Of a DNA stretch of 64,000 nt, positions 16,752 to 24,616 are shown one piece after another; within the stretch, counting starts at the first letter, position 1, and every line of letters starts with the position of its first letter. The DNA is from Steroidobacteraceae bacterium (GTDB lineage: Bacteria; Pseudomonadota; Gammaproteobacteria; Steroidobacterales; Steroidobacteraceae), in the NCBI GenBank assembly GCA_019634915.1, contig JAHCAN010000001.1, forward strand, positions 100,063 to 164,062, written 5' to 3'. The position numbers and the translations under genes were made by a program. The notes under the pieces were generated by a model that searched no databases, was not told the DNA's origin, and saw only the letters and a program-made list of their open reading frames with translations.

Positions 16752-17557
16752 GCAGGCTCGCGCTCCTGCTGCTGGCCTGCCTCGGCGCCGTCGCGCACGG
16801 TGCCGGGGCGGCGGCGGCCCCCGATCGCTACCCGCGCGCGGCCAGAGCCTATGTCGTTGCGATCGGCGACACGGTGACCTGGGCGCGAGCCGCCGATCTG
16901 CCGCTGCCGCCGGCGTCGCTGACGAAGCTGATGACCGCCGTCGTGCTGCTCGAATCCGACTGGGATCCACAGGCGCTCGTCACGGTCAGCGCCCTCGCAG
17001 CCGGCGCGGGCGGCACGCGGGCCGGACTGCGCGAGCGCGAGCAGCTTAAGGCCGGCGACCTGCTTGCCGCGCTGCTCGTGCGCTCGGCGAACGACGCCTG
17101 CCTCGCGCTTGCCGAACATCACTCCAGCAGCGTGGCGCGATTCGTCGAGCGCATGAACGCGCGCGCCGCGGAGCTCGGGCTCGCTCACACCCACTATGCC
17201 AATCCCTGCGGCCTCGACGCGCCGGAGCATCGTTCGAGCGCCAACGATCTGCTGCGCCTGTCGCGCTACGCCGTGCAGTTCCCGTCGATCGCGGCGCTCG
17301 CCACCGCGCGCGAAGTCACGCTGCAGACCCGCGCAGGTCGCCGCCTGACGCTGACGACGACCAATCCGCTGCTCGGCCGGCTCGATGGCGCGATCGGCCT
17401 GAAGAGCGGCTTCACGTCGCAGGCCGGCCAGTGTGCGGTCGTGCGCGCGCAGCGCGAGGGCATCGAAGTGTGGGTCGTGCTGCTCGACGCGCGCGATCGC
17501 TGGTGGACCGCGGCGGCGCTCGTCGAGGATGCCTATCATGCCGCGCTTCGCCGCTGA
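16748..17557 (+). CDS. D-alanyl-D-alanine carboxypeptidase (PBP5/6, S11 family)
   Basis: This periplasmic penicillin-binding enzyme trims pentapeptide side chains of peptidoglycan. The three active-site motifs are present: SLTK (Ser57-Lys60 from the proposed start), SAN (113-115) and KSG in GLKSGFT. The frame encodes a good signal peptide (LALLLLACLGAVAHG), yet no ATG, GTG or TTG precedes it within reach. The best start is CTG at 16748, overlapping the DUF3617 stop as CTGA, implying coupled translation. A downstream GTG (T-V-T-W) would lose the signal. It lacks the long C-terminal anchor domain of PBP5, ending soon after the catalytic domain at 269 residues. It overlaps the next gene by 20 bp. 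Confidence 0.85.
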   Translation: MSRLALLLLACLGAVAHGAGAAAAPDRYPRAARAYVVAIGDTVTWARAADLPLPPASLTKLMTAVVLLESDWDPQALVTVSALAAGAGGTRAGLREREQLKAGDLLAALLVRSANDACLALAEHHSSSVARFVERMNARAAELGLAHTHYANPCGLDAPEHRSSANDLLRLSRYAVQFPSIAALATAREVTLQTRAGRRLTLTTTNPLLGRLDGAIGLKSGFTSQAGQCAVVRAQREGIEVWVVLLDARDRWWTAAALVEDAYHAALRR

Positions 17558-18923
17558 TCCGGCGTTGCGGGCCCGCGCGCTGCTCGCGGCGGCGACGCTC
17601 GCCGCCTACGTGACGGCCTTCGGCGGCGGCTACCAGTTCGACGACTGGGCGGTGATCGTCGACGACCCACGGGTGCATTCGCTCGACGCCTGGTGGCAAT
17701 CGATGCCGGGCATACGGCCGCTGCTGAAGTTGAGCTATGCGCTCAACTGGCAAAGCGGCCTCGGGCTCGCGGGCTTCCACGCGGTCAATCTCGGCGTGCA
17801 CCTGCTGAACGTCCTGCTCGTGTTCGCGCTGCTGCGCCGGCTCGCCGCGCGCACCGGCCCGACGGGGCTCGCCGCGCCGTTCGTCGCCGCCCTGCTCTTC
17901 GCGCTGCATCCGGTGCAGACCGAGGCGGTCACCTACATCTGCGGCCGCTCGTGCAGCCTGAGCGCGCTGTTCGCGCTCGCGAGCCTGCTCGCGTGGGAGT
18001 GCTCGCGCGCACGGCCGCGGGCCGCGGCCCGCCGCTGGCTCGCCTGGTGCGTTTCGCCCATCGCGCTGCTGCTCGCGCTGCTCGTCAAGGAAACCGCGAT
18101 GGTCACGCCGGCGGCGCTCGTGCTGCTCGCACTGTGCGACTCGCGCTCGCGCGTGCGCTGGCGCGATGCGCTCGCGGCGGCGATCCCGCAGCTGCTCGTG
18201 CTCGCGGCCGCGGGCCTCGCCGCCGCGACATTGCCGCGCTACTGGATGCTCCTCGAAGCGAGCTTCACGGCGCGCCCGCTCGGCGTGAACCTGCTGACGC
18301 AGCTGCACGGCATCGCGTGGCTCGCCGGACAGCTCGTGCTGCCGTGGCGGCTCAACGCCGATCCGCTGCTCGCGGAAGTGGCCGCGTGGACGCCGGTGAC
18401 GTTCGTGCTCGCGCTCGTCCTCGGTGCGCTACTCGTGTTCGCCGCCGCCTCGCTGCGGCGGCGGCCGGCGGTCGCCTTCGGGATCTTCTGGTTCTTCCTG
18501 TGGCTCGCACCGACGAACTCGCTGCTGCCGCGGCTCGACATCGTCAACGATCGCCAGCTCTACGTCGCGCTGATCGGGCCGGCCTGGCTCGCGGGCTACG
18601 CGGTCGCGCAGCTCATCGAGGCGCGCGACGCGGCCGGATGGCGGCGCATCGCACTCGCCGCCGCCCTGATGTCGATCGTGGGCCTCGGCCTCGCGACCAG
18701 CGCGCGCAACCGCGTCTACCACAGCGAAATCGCCTTCTGGAGCGATGTCTGCGCGAAGTCGCCGGGCAATGCGCGCGCGGCGGGCAATCTCGGTTACGCG
18801 CTCGCGCTGGCCGGCCGCCCTGCGGAGGCGGAGGCGCAGTTTCGCCGCGCGCTCGAGATCGACCCACAGTACACTCGTGCGGCCATCAATCTGCTGCTGC
18901 TGAAGGACCTGGGTCCCGAATGA
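17538..18923 (+). CDS. Polytopic membrane protein with TPR tail (TMTC/DUF1736-like)
   Basis: This 461-residue inner-membrane protein has about nine to ten hydrophobic helices and one TPR unit at the C-terminus (GNLGYALALAGRPAEAEAQF). The N-terminal pattern FDDWAVIVDDPRVHS, followed by RPLLKLSYALNW, is characteristic of the GT-C-like TMTC family of O-mannosyltransferase-related proteins, with the acidic pair after the first helix as catalytic candidate. A lipid-linked sugar donor would be expected, but the acceptor is unknown. Start ATG 17538 (or 17529) lies within the carboxypeptidase gene; the stop overlaps the MFS start (ATGA). Confidence 0.75.
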   Translation: MPRFAADPALRARALLAAATLAAYVTAFGGGYQFDDWAVIVDDPRVHSLDAWWQSMPGIRPLLKLSYALNWQSGLGLAGFHAVNLGVHLLNVLLVFALLRRLAARTGPTGLAAPFVAALLFALHPVQTEAVTYICGRSCSLSALFALASLLAWECSRARPRAAARRWLAWCVSPIALLLALLVKETAMVTPAALVLLALCDSRSRVRWRDALAAAIPQLLVLAAAGLAAATLPRYWMLLEASFTARPLGVNLLTQLHGIAWLAGQLVLPWRLNADPLLAEVAAWTPVTFVLALVLGALLVFAAASLRRRPAVAFGIFWFFLWLAPTNSLLPRLDIVNDRQLYVALIGPAWLAGYAVAQLIEARDAAGWRRIALAAALMSIVGLGLATSARNRVYHSEIAFWSDVCAKSPGNARAAGNLGYALALAGRPAEAEAQFRRALEIDPQYTRAAINLLLLKDLGPE

Positions 18924-20179
18924 TCTCCTCCGGTTCCGAATTCCGGCGGGGCTGGCGCGTACTCGCCGCCTCCTCGCTCGGTGTCGCCTTCGGCGCATCG
19001 CCGATCCCGTACAACTCGCTCGGGCCGTTCACGCTGCCGATCGCCGCAGAGTTCGGCTGGGGCCGCGGCGACGTGCAGCTCGCGATACTGTGGTACACGA
19101 TCGCGGTCGTCTGCGTCGTGCCGATCGTCGGTGCGCTCGCGGACCGTTACGGCGTGCGGCGGCTCGCACTGCTGACGCTGGCGGCCTTCGGCCTCGGCTT
19201 CGCCGCGCTCGCGCTGGCGCCGGGCGTGCTCGTGCTGTTCTACGCGTTGTGGTTCATGGTCGGCTTCGTCGGCGGCGGCTCGACGCCGGTCACCTGGACC
19301 CGCGCGGTCAACGGCTGGTTCGTCACGAACCGCGGCCTCGCGCTCGCGATCACGCTGCTCGGCACCGGCATCACGGCCGCCTTCCTGCCGACACTGACGA
19401 TCTGGCTGATCGAGCACTTCGGCTGGCGCCGGGCTTTCATCGGCATCTCGCTGCTGCCGCTCGCGATCGCGCTGCCGATCGCGATCGCGTGGTTTCGCAA
19501 CGCGCCGGACCCAAGTGCCGCCACGGCGCAGTCCGGCAGCGGCGCGGCGCGGGCACCGGCGCACGCGCACGAGCCCGGCGTCACGCTGCGCGAGGCGCTG
19601 CGCAACTACCGCTTCTGGGTGCTGATCGTGTCGATCCTGCTGGTCGCCACCGGCATCGGCGGCACGATCACCAACATGGTGCCGCTGCTGCAGGACCGCG
19701 GCTTCACCGCGATCGAAGCCGGCCAGACCGCCGGCGCGATCGGCATCAGCATCATCTTCGGACGCGTGCTCGCGGGCTTCCTGATGGACCGTTTCTGGGC
19801 GCCGGGCGTCGTGTTCCCGATGCTGGTGCTGCCGGGCATCGCCTGCCTGATCCTGATGAACCATGCGCTCGCGCACGGCGCGGCATTGTTCGCCGCGGTA
19901 CTGGTCGGCTTCGCGTCGGGCGCCGAGACCGACCTCGTCGCCTATCTCAGCGCGCGCTATTTCGGCCTGAAGCACTATGGCCGCATCTACGGCGTGCAGT
20001 ACGCCGTGTTTGGCTTCGCCTCCGGCATCGCGCCGGCGCTGTTCGGCAGTGTGTACGACCGCACCGGCAGCTACGACGCGATCCTGATCGCCGCGGCGAT
20101 CGCGTTCGGGCTCGGCGCCCTGCTGCTGCTGACGATGGGACGTTATCCGGCGTTCGCGCCGGCGGCCGCTCCGACGTAG
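18920..20179 (+). CDS. Major facilitator superfamily transporter
   Basis: This 419-residue inner-membrane carrier has twelve predicted helices in two halves separated by a cytoplasmic loop (about residues 195-225). The MFS signature ADRYGVRR follows helix 2 and a weaker counterpart follows helix 8. General style resembles monocarboxylate/oxalate-formate antiporter-type MFS proteins; the substrate cannot be told. It is the last gene of a coupled run from the SnoaL-like gene onwards, and its 3' end overlaps the convergent SDR gene by 37 bp. Confidence 0.85.
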   Translation: MISSGSEFRRGWRVLAASSLGVAFGASPIPYNSLGPFTLPIAAEFGWGRGDVQLAILWYTIAVVCVVPIVGALADRYGVRRLALLTLAAFGLGFAALALAPGVLVLFYALWFMVGFVGGGSTPVTWTRAVNGWFVTNRGLALAITLLGTGITAAFLPTLTIWLIEHFGWRRAFIGISLLPLAIALPIAIAWFRNAPDPSAATAQSGSGAARAPAHAHEPGVTLREALRNYRFWVLIVSILLVATGIGGTITNMVPLLQDRGFTAIEAGQTAGAIGISIIFGRVLAGFLMDRFWAPGVVFPMLVLPGIACLILMNHALAHGAALFAAVLVGFASGAETDLVAYLSARYFGLKHYGRIYGVQYAVFGFASGIAPALFGSVYDRTGSYDAILIAAAIAFGLGALLLLTMGRYPAFAPAAAPT

Positions 20180-21186
20180 TCCCGCGTCAGCTCCGCCGAT
20201 ACGGCCCACAGCCGCGCCGCGAGCGCCTCGTCGCGCATCGCCTCGCCCGGCACTTCCGGATTGCAGTTCGCGAAGTAGCAGCCGCTCACGCCGTCCACGC
20301 GCGGATTCGTCGCGACGTAGCACTGCGTCGCGGCGCCCGCCGCGATGCTCTTCATGAAGGTCCAGCCGATCAGCTTGCCGAGTATCTGCTTGCGGCGGCC
20401 GAAGTGGCGGCCGAGGTTGGTCCTGATGATGCCCGGATGCACGGAGTTCGACGTCGCGGAGCTGCCGCGCAGCCGCCGCGCGAGCTCGAGCGAGAACAGG
20501 CCGTTCGCGAGCTTGCTCTGGCCGTAGGCGCGGTTCGGGTCGTATTCGCCGCGCTCGCCGGAGAGATCGTCGAACTCGATGCCCTCCGGCGGCGCCCAGA
20601 TGTAGCCGCGGCTCGAAACGACGACGACCCGACCCTGCGGCGCGGCGAGCACGCGATCGAGCAGGCGGTTGACCAGGATGAAATGGCCGAGATGGTTGAC
20701 GACGAAGTGCTTCTCGATTCCGTGGACCTGCTCGAGCGTCGGCAGCGCCATGATCCCGGCGTTGCAGACCAGCATGTCGAGACCGACGCCGAGCTCGCGC
20801 ACCCGGTCGGCGCAGGCCGCCACCGAGTCGAAGTCGGCCAGCTCGAGCGCGAGCGGCGTCGCGCGATCACCCGCCGCCGCGCAGGCCGCGGCAGCCTTGT
20901 CGAGCGTGCGCGCGGTGCCGAGCACGTGCGCGCCCCGCAAGGTCAGCACGCGCAGCGTCTCGGCGCCGAGGCCCGAGTTGACGCCGGTCACGAGCGCGAC
21001 CTTGCCCGACAGGTCGAGCCCCGCGGTGACCTCCTCGGCGGTCGAGTCCTTGCCGAACGGCCCGACCGGTACGCCCGCGGGGCGCGCCGGTCCGTCGCGG
21101 CCACCGAGCGAGCGCCGCGCGAGCAGCGCGCCGATGCCCGCCGCGGCCACCACGCCGCCGATTGCGAGTGCCTTGCGACGATTCAT
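20143..21186 (-). CDS. Short-chain dehydrogenase/reductase with N-terminal membrane anchor or Tat-like leader
   Basis: This 347-residue SDR has a hydrophobic leader (RRKALAIGGVVAAAGIGAL, residues 3-21), a Rossmann motif TGVNSGLG near residues 67-74, NAG (about 142-144) and the catalytic YGQSK. The overall pattern matches retinol-dehydrogenase/WWOX-like SDRs acting on lipophilic alcohols or ketones with NAD(P). The leader suggests membrane tethering; a twin-arginine leader is possible but would be odd for a nicotinamide enzyme. It sits 21 bp behind the phospholipase D gene on the same strand. Confidence 0.85.
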   Translation of the reverse strand: MNRRKALAIGGVVAAAGIGALLARRSLGGRDGPARPAGVPVGPFGKDSTAEEVTAGLDLSGKVALVTGVNSGLGAETLRVLTLRGAHVLGTARTLDKAAAACAAAGDRATPLALELADFDSVAACADRVRELGVGLDMLVCNAGIMALPTLEQVHGIEKHFVVNHLGHFILVNRLLDRVLAAPQGRVVVVSSRGYIWAPPEGIEFDDLSGERGEYDPNRAYGQSKLANGLFSLELARRLRGSSATSNSVHPGIIRTNLGRHFGRRKQILGKLIGWTFMKSIAAGAATQCYVATNPRVDGVSGCYFANCNPEVPGEAMRDEALAARLWAVSAELTRDYVGAAAGANAG

Positions 21187-21207
21187 GCCTTGCCCTCCTG
21201 GATCTGG

Positions 21208-22776
21208 CTAAATCTGACTTTCCAGGAAAGGCAGGAAGCCTGCACACCAGACCGCGAAGCGCTTCCACCAGGTGGTATCGGGCTCGCGCGTGTAACGCAC
21301 GTCGCCGCCGAGATCCTCGCTCGTCCAGACAAGCGCGTCGGAGGCCCCTTCCGGGCCGTCGCGCAACGTGACGTCGTAGCTCAGCGTCTTCGCGGACGCG
21401 AGACGGAAGAGCCGCGCGACCCGCGCCGCGAGCTGCGGGCTGTCGATCAGCATGCCGATCTCGGTGTTGCGCTCGATCGAGCGCGGGTCGAGATTGATCG
21501 AACCGACGAACAGCGTGCGCTGGTCGATCACGAAATACTTGGCGTGCAGGCTCACGAACTCGGAGCCGAACAGGCGCCGGTCGCGGCGCCGCGCGGTCAG
21601 TCCGCTGGTGACACGCAGCTCGTGCAGGTGCACGCCGCCGCGCAGCAGCGCCGCGCGATAGCGCGCATAGCCGCTGTGCACGATGCTGACGTCGTTCGCG
21701 GCGAGCGAATTGGTCAGCACCGAGACGTCGACGCCGTCGGCCGCGAGCGCCGTCAGCGCCTCGACGCCGCGCTTGCCCGGCACGAAATACGGCGAGCTGA
21801 TCAGCAGCTGGCGCTCGGCGTCCCCGGCATGCTGCTGCAGGCGTTCGATCAGGAACGAATCGCGATCCGCATCGGTCGCCTCGACCTTCGACGGATCGTC
21901 GGCCAGCACGGTCGCCGCGCCGAACTCGAGGTCGACCGCGGCCGAGGCAAACTCCGCGGCGATCGGCGACTTCTCGAGCGCGTGCACGTACGCGGAGTCC
22001 GCGAGCCGCTCGCGATGCGCGACGAGCGTCGCGCGCACCGCCTCGATGTCGTCGGCGGTCGGCGCATGGTCGAGCAGGCCGGCCGCGGGCACCGCCCATT
22101 TACTGTTCCAGTAGCGGTCGAAGGAATCACTGGCCGCGACCGCCGCCGGGCCGACCGCGAGCACGTCGAGGTCGCGGAAGTTCATCTGCGTCTTGAGATC
22201 GAAGTACTCGTCGCCGATGTTGCGCCCGCCGATGATCACCGCGTAGCCATCGGCGGCGAACAGCTTGTTGTGCATGCGATGGTTCAGGCGACCGGCGTTC
22301 AGCACGAAGTCGAAGGCGCGCGCCAGCGGCCCGCTGCGGCGGGTCCACGGATTGAACAGGCGCACCTCGATGTGCGGGTGCGAATCGAGGATCGCGATCG
22401 CCCGGTCGGCCGACGCCGCATAGATGTCGTCGAGCAGTATCCTGACGCGCACGCCGCGATCGGCGGCCGCCAGCAGCTCGCCGACCAGCAGCCGGCCGGT
22501 GTCGTCGGCGTTGATCATGTAGTACTGCAGGTCGAGCGAGCGCGCCGCGGTGCGCGCGAGCCAGGCGCGGGCGACGAACGCATCGACGCCGTCGGCGAGC
22601 AGGCGGAAGCCCGACTCGCCGTCCGGCGCGGACGCCGCCGGGCGGAACAGCTGGTGCACGGCGGTCGGACTCGAGTCGGGCATGGCCACGGATGCCTCGC
22701 GGGGATGGTCCAGATCGAGCGTCTGGCAGGCGGCAAGCAGCGGCAGGACGAGCCAGGCGCAATACCTCACCGACAT
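21208..22776 (-). CDS. Phospholipase D/cardiolipin synthase family lipoprotein
   Basis: This 522-residue protein has a lipobox (LPLLAAC) at the N-terminus and two PLD-type HxKxxxxD motifs, HNKLFAADGYAVIIGGRN and HAKYFVIDQRTLFVGSINLD. The fold and two-HKD layout match ClsC-like phospholipid transesterases or periplasmic PLDs. ATG 22776 gives an exact lipoprotein signal; the longer open frame upstream is antisense to the kinase. It is divergent from the histidine kinase (59-bp gap) and likely co-transcribed with the SDR. Confidence 0.88.
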   Translation of the reverse strand: MSVRYCAWLVLPLLAACQTLDLDHPREASVAMPDSSPTAVHQLFRPAASAPDGESGFRLLADGVDAFVARAWLARTAARSLDLQYYMINADDTGRLLVGELLAAADRGVRVRILLDDIYAASADRAIAILDSHPHIEVRLFNPWTRRSGPLARAFDFVLNAGRLNHRMHNKLFAADGYAVIIGGRNIGDEYFDLKTQMNFRDLDVLAVGPAAVAASDSFDRYWNSKWAVPAAGLLDHAPTADDIEAVRATLVAHRERLADSAYVHALEKSPIAAEFASAAVDLEFGAATVLADDPSKVEATDADRDSFLIERLQQHAGDAERQLLISSPYFVPGKRGVEALTALAADGVDVSVLTNSLAANDVSIVHSGYARYRAALLRGGVHLHELRVTSGLTARRRDRRLFGSEFVSLHAKYFVIDQRTLFVGSINLDPRSIERNTEIGMLIDSPQLAARVARLFRLASAKTLSYDVTLRDGPEGASDALVWTSEDLGGDVRYTREPDTTWWKRFAVWCAGFLPFLESQI

Positions 22777-22835
22777 GTTGCCCTCCACGCTCGTGGGCGG
22801 ACACACTAGCGTATCGCGATCGAGGCTGTCATCAC

Positions 22836-23960
22836 TTGAGCACCCAGACACCCGGCGACGCGCAGGACCTGCTGCGCGAGGCGCAGGAAATCGCCCAGCT
22901 CGGCAACACCGAGTTCTTCGTGCCCGACAACGGCGTGAACTACTGGTCGCCGCAGGTGTACCGGATACTCGGTATCGATCCGTCCGTGCCGCCGTCGCAT
23001 TTTCGCGTGTTCGAGGGCGTGCACCCCGAGGACCGGGACCGCTGCCTGCTCGCGTGGTCGCGCGCGATCCGCGGCACCGGCCGGCTCGAACTGAGCTACC
23101 GTTTCGTGCGCGGCGACGGCACGGTGCGCCATATCGAGGCACGCTACCGGCTCTCGCGTGCCCCCGGCAACAGCCTGCGCGCGGTCGGCACGCTGCACGA
23201 CGTCACCGAGCGCAAGACCGCCGAGGAAGCCGCGCGGCGCGCGCAGTCGCGCCTCGCCGACGTCGGCCGTCTCGCGACGCTCGGCGAGATCGCAACCGGG
23301 ATTTCGCACGAGCTGAACCAGCCGCTCGCGGCGATCGCGAACTACGCGCGGGCCTGCGAGCGGCTGCTCGATGCACCGCGCCCGGACGTGCCCGAGATCA
23401 AGAACGCGCTCGCCGACATCGCCGCGCAGGCGATCCGCGCCGGCGAGATCATCCATCGGCTGCGCGGCATGGTGCGTCACCGCGAGATGCACCGCACGGT
23501 CGTCGCGGCCAACGACCTGGTGCGCGACGTGATGACGCTGCTCGAGATGGATGCCCGCGCCTCGCGTAGCGCGCTGCGCCTCGAACTCGCGCCGGACCTG
23601 CCGCTCGTGCTGGTCGACGGCGTACAGATCCAGCAGGTGATCGTCAACCTCGTGCACAATGCGGCCGAAGCGCTCATGTCGACGGGCGCCACAGGAGGAG
23701 AAATCGTGATCCGCACCGCCCGCACCCCCGGCGGCCACGTCGAGGTGAGCGTCACCGACAACGGCCCCGGACTCGAACCGGGCGCCGCGGCGCGCGTGTT
23801 CGAGCCGTTCTTCACGACCAAGGAGGAAGGCACCGGGCTCGGCCTCGCGATCAGTCGCTCGATCCTCGAGGGACACCGCAGCCAGCTCGCCCACGAGCCA
23901 GCCACGCCGCAGGGCGCGCGCTTCCTGTTCACGCTGCCCGCCGCCCCGGAGCTGTCATGA
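22836..23960 (+). CDS. PAS-domain sensor histidine kinase (FixL-like)
   Basis: This 374-residue soluble kinase has a PAS domain at about residues 20-125, with a PAC-like end HDVTERKTAEE. A HisKA-type dimerisation helix carries the phospho-acceptor His158 (GISHELNQPLAA). The ATPase domain shows an N-box (VNLVHNAAEAL), G1 (DNGPGLEPG) and G2 (GTGLGLAISRS). No membrane segment is visible. The LNQPLAAI motif is typical of FixL/TtrS/DctB-type kinases paired with FixJ-like regulators. TTG 22836, ten bases after GAGG, is the only start that keeps the PAS domain. The stop overlaps the regulator start (ATGA). Confidence 0.88.
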   Translation: MSTQTPGDAQDLLREAQEIAQLGNTEFFVPDNGVNYWSPQVYRILGIDPSVPPSHFRVFEGVHPEDRDRCLLAWSRAIRGTGRLELSYRFVRGDGTVRHIEARYRLSRAPGNSLRAVGTLHDVTERKTAEEAARRAQSRLADVGRLATLGEIATGISHELNQPLAAIANYARACERLLDAPRPDVPEIKNALADIAAQAIRAGEIIHRLRGMVRHREMHRTVVAANDLVRDVMTLLEMDARASRSALRLELAPDLPLVLVDGVQIQQVIVNLVHNAAEALMSTGATGGEIVIRTARTPGGHVEVSVTDNGPGLEPGAAARVFEPFFTTKEEGTGLGLAISRSILEGHRSQLAHEPATPQGARFLFTLPAAPELS

Positions 23961-24577
23961 AGAACGGTACGCCGACCGTATTCGTCATCGACGACGACGA
24001 TGCCGTGCGCAGCTCGCTGCGCCTGCTGTTCAAGTCCTGGGGCCTCGACGCGGTGCTCGCGGCGTCCGCCGACGAGTTCCTCGCCGGCTACGACGTCGAG
24101 CATCCCGGCTGCGTCGTGCTCGACGTGCGCATGCCGGGCATGAGCGGGCTCGAGCTGCAGCAGCGCCTGAACACGCTCGGCGCGACGATCCCGATCATCT
24201 TCATCACCGGCCATGGCGACGTGCCGATGGCCGTCGAGGCGATGCAGGCCGGCGCGTTCGACTTCCTGCAGAAGCCGTTCCGCGATGACGACCTGCTCGA
24301 GCGCGTGCGTCGCGCGCTCGAGCACGACGCCGCGCAGCGCGCCCGGCTCGAAGCGCGCCAGGGCACGCGCGGGCGCCTCGCGACGCTGACGCCGCGCGAG
24401 CGCGACGTGCTCGACCTGGTCGTCGTCGGCAAGGCGAACAAGGTGATCGCCGCCGACCTCGGCCTGAGCCAGCGCACCGTCGAGATCCACCGCGCGCGCG
24501 TGATGGAGAAGATGGACGCCGCGTCGCTCGCGCAGCTGGTGCGCATGGTGCTCGACCTCGAGCGGCCGGACGGCTGA
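23957..24577 (+). CDS. Response regulator, FixJ/NarL type
   Basis: This 206-residue regulator has a receiver domain with acidic pocket DDDD at 12-15, phosphorylation Asp56 in LDVRMPG, a conserved Thr/Lys (ITGHGDVP, QKPF), and a LuxR-type helix-turn-helix from LTPRERDVL (about 139) to VMEKM. The layout and the ITGHGDVPMAVEAMKAG-like stretch are characteristic of FixJ/TtrR/StyR. It is translationally coupled to the kinase, so they are cognate. Possible targets include the convergent PEP carboxylase region, but no site was identified. Confidence 0.9.
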   Translation: MKNGTPTVFVIDDDDAVRSSLRLLFKSWGLDAVLAASADEFLAGYDVEHPGCVVLDVRMPGMSGLELQQRLNTLGATIPIIFITGHGDVPMAVEAMQAGAFDFLQKPFRDDDLLERVRRALEHDAAQRARLEARQGTRGRLATLTPRERDVLDLVVVGKANKVIAADLGLSQRTVEIHRARVMEKMDAASLAQLVRMVLDLERPDG

Positions 24578-24585
24578 CCGGGCCA

Positions 24586-24615
24586 CCGCCGCCGCGCGCT
24601 ACTACGCGGCGGCGG
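24586..24615. terminator. Perfect 11-bp GC hairpin between convergent genes
   Basis: CCGCCGCCGCG (24586-24596) pairs completely with CGCGGCGGCGG (24605-24615) around an eight-base loop. It fills the 39-bp gap between the convergent response-regulator and PEP carboxylase genes and could slow transcription from both sides. Neither side has a U tract, so it may stabilise mRNA 3' ends rather than act as a classical terminator. Confidence 0.5.
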
Positions 24616-24616
24616 C

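Noticed and set aside
19090-22809. 1239-residue plus-strand open frame
   Set aside because: Crosses the MFS gene and runs antisense to the SDR and PLD genes; all three real genes have complete motifs.
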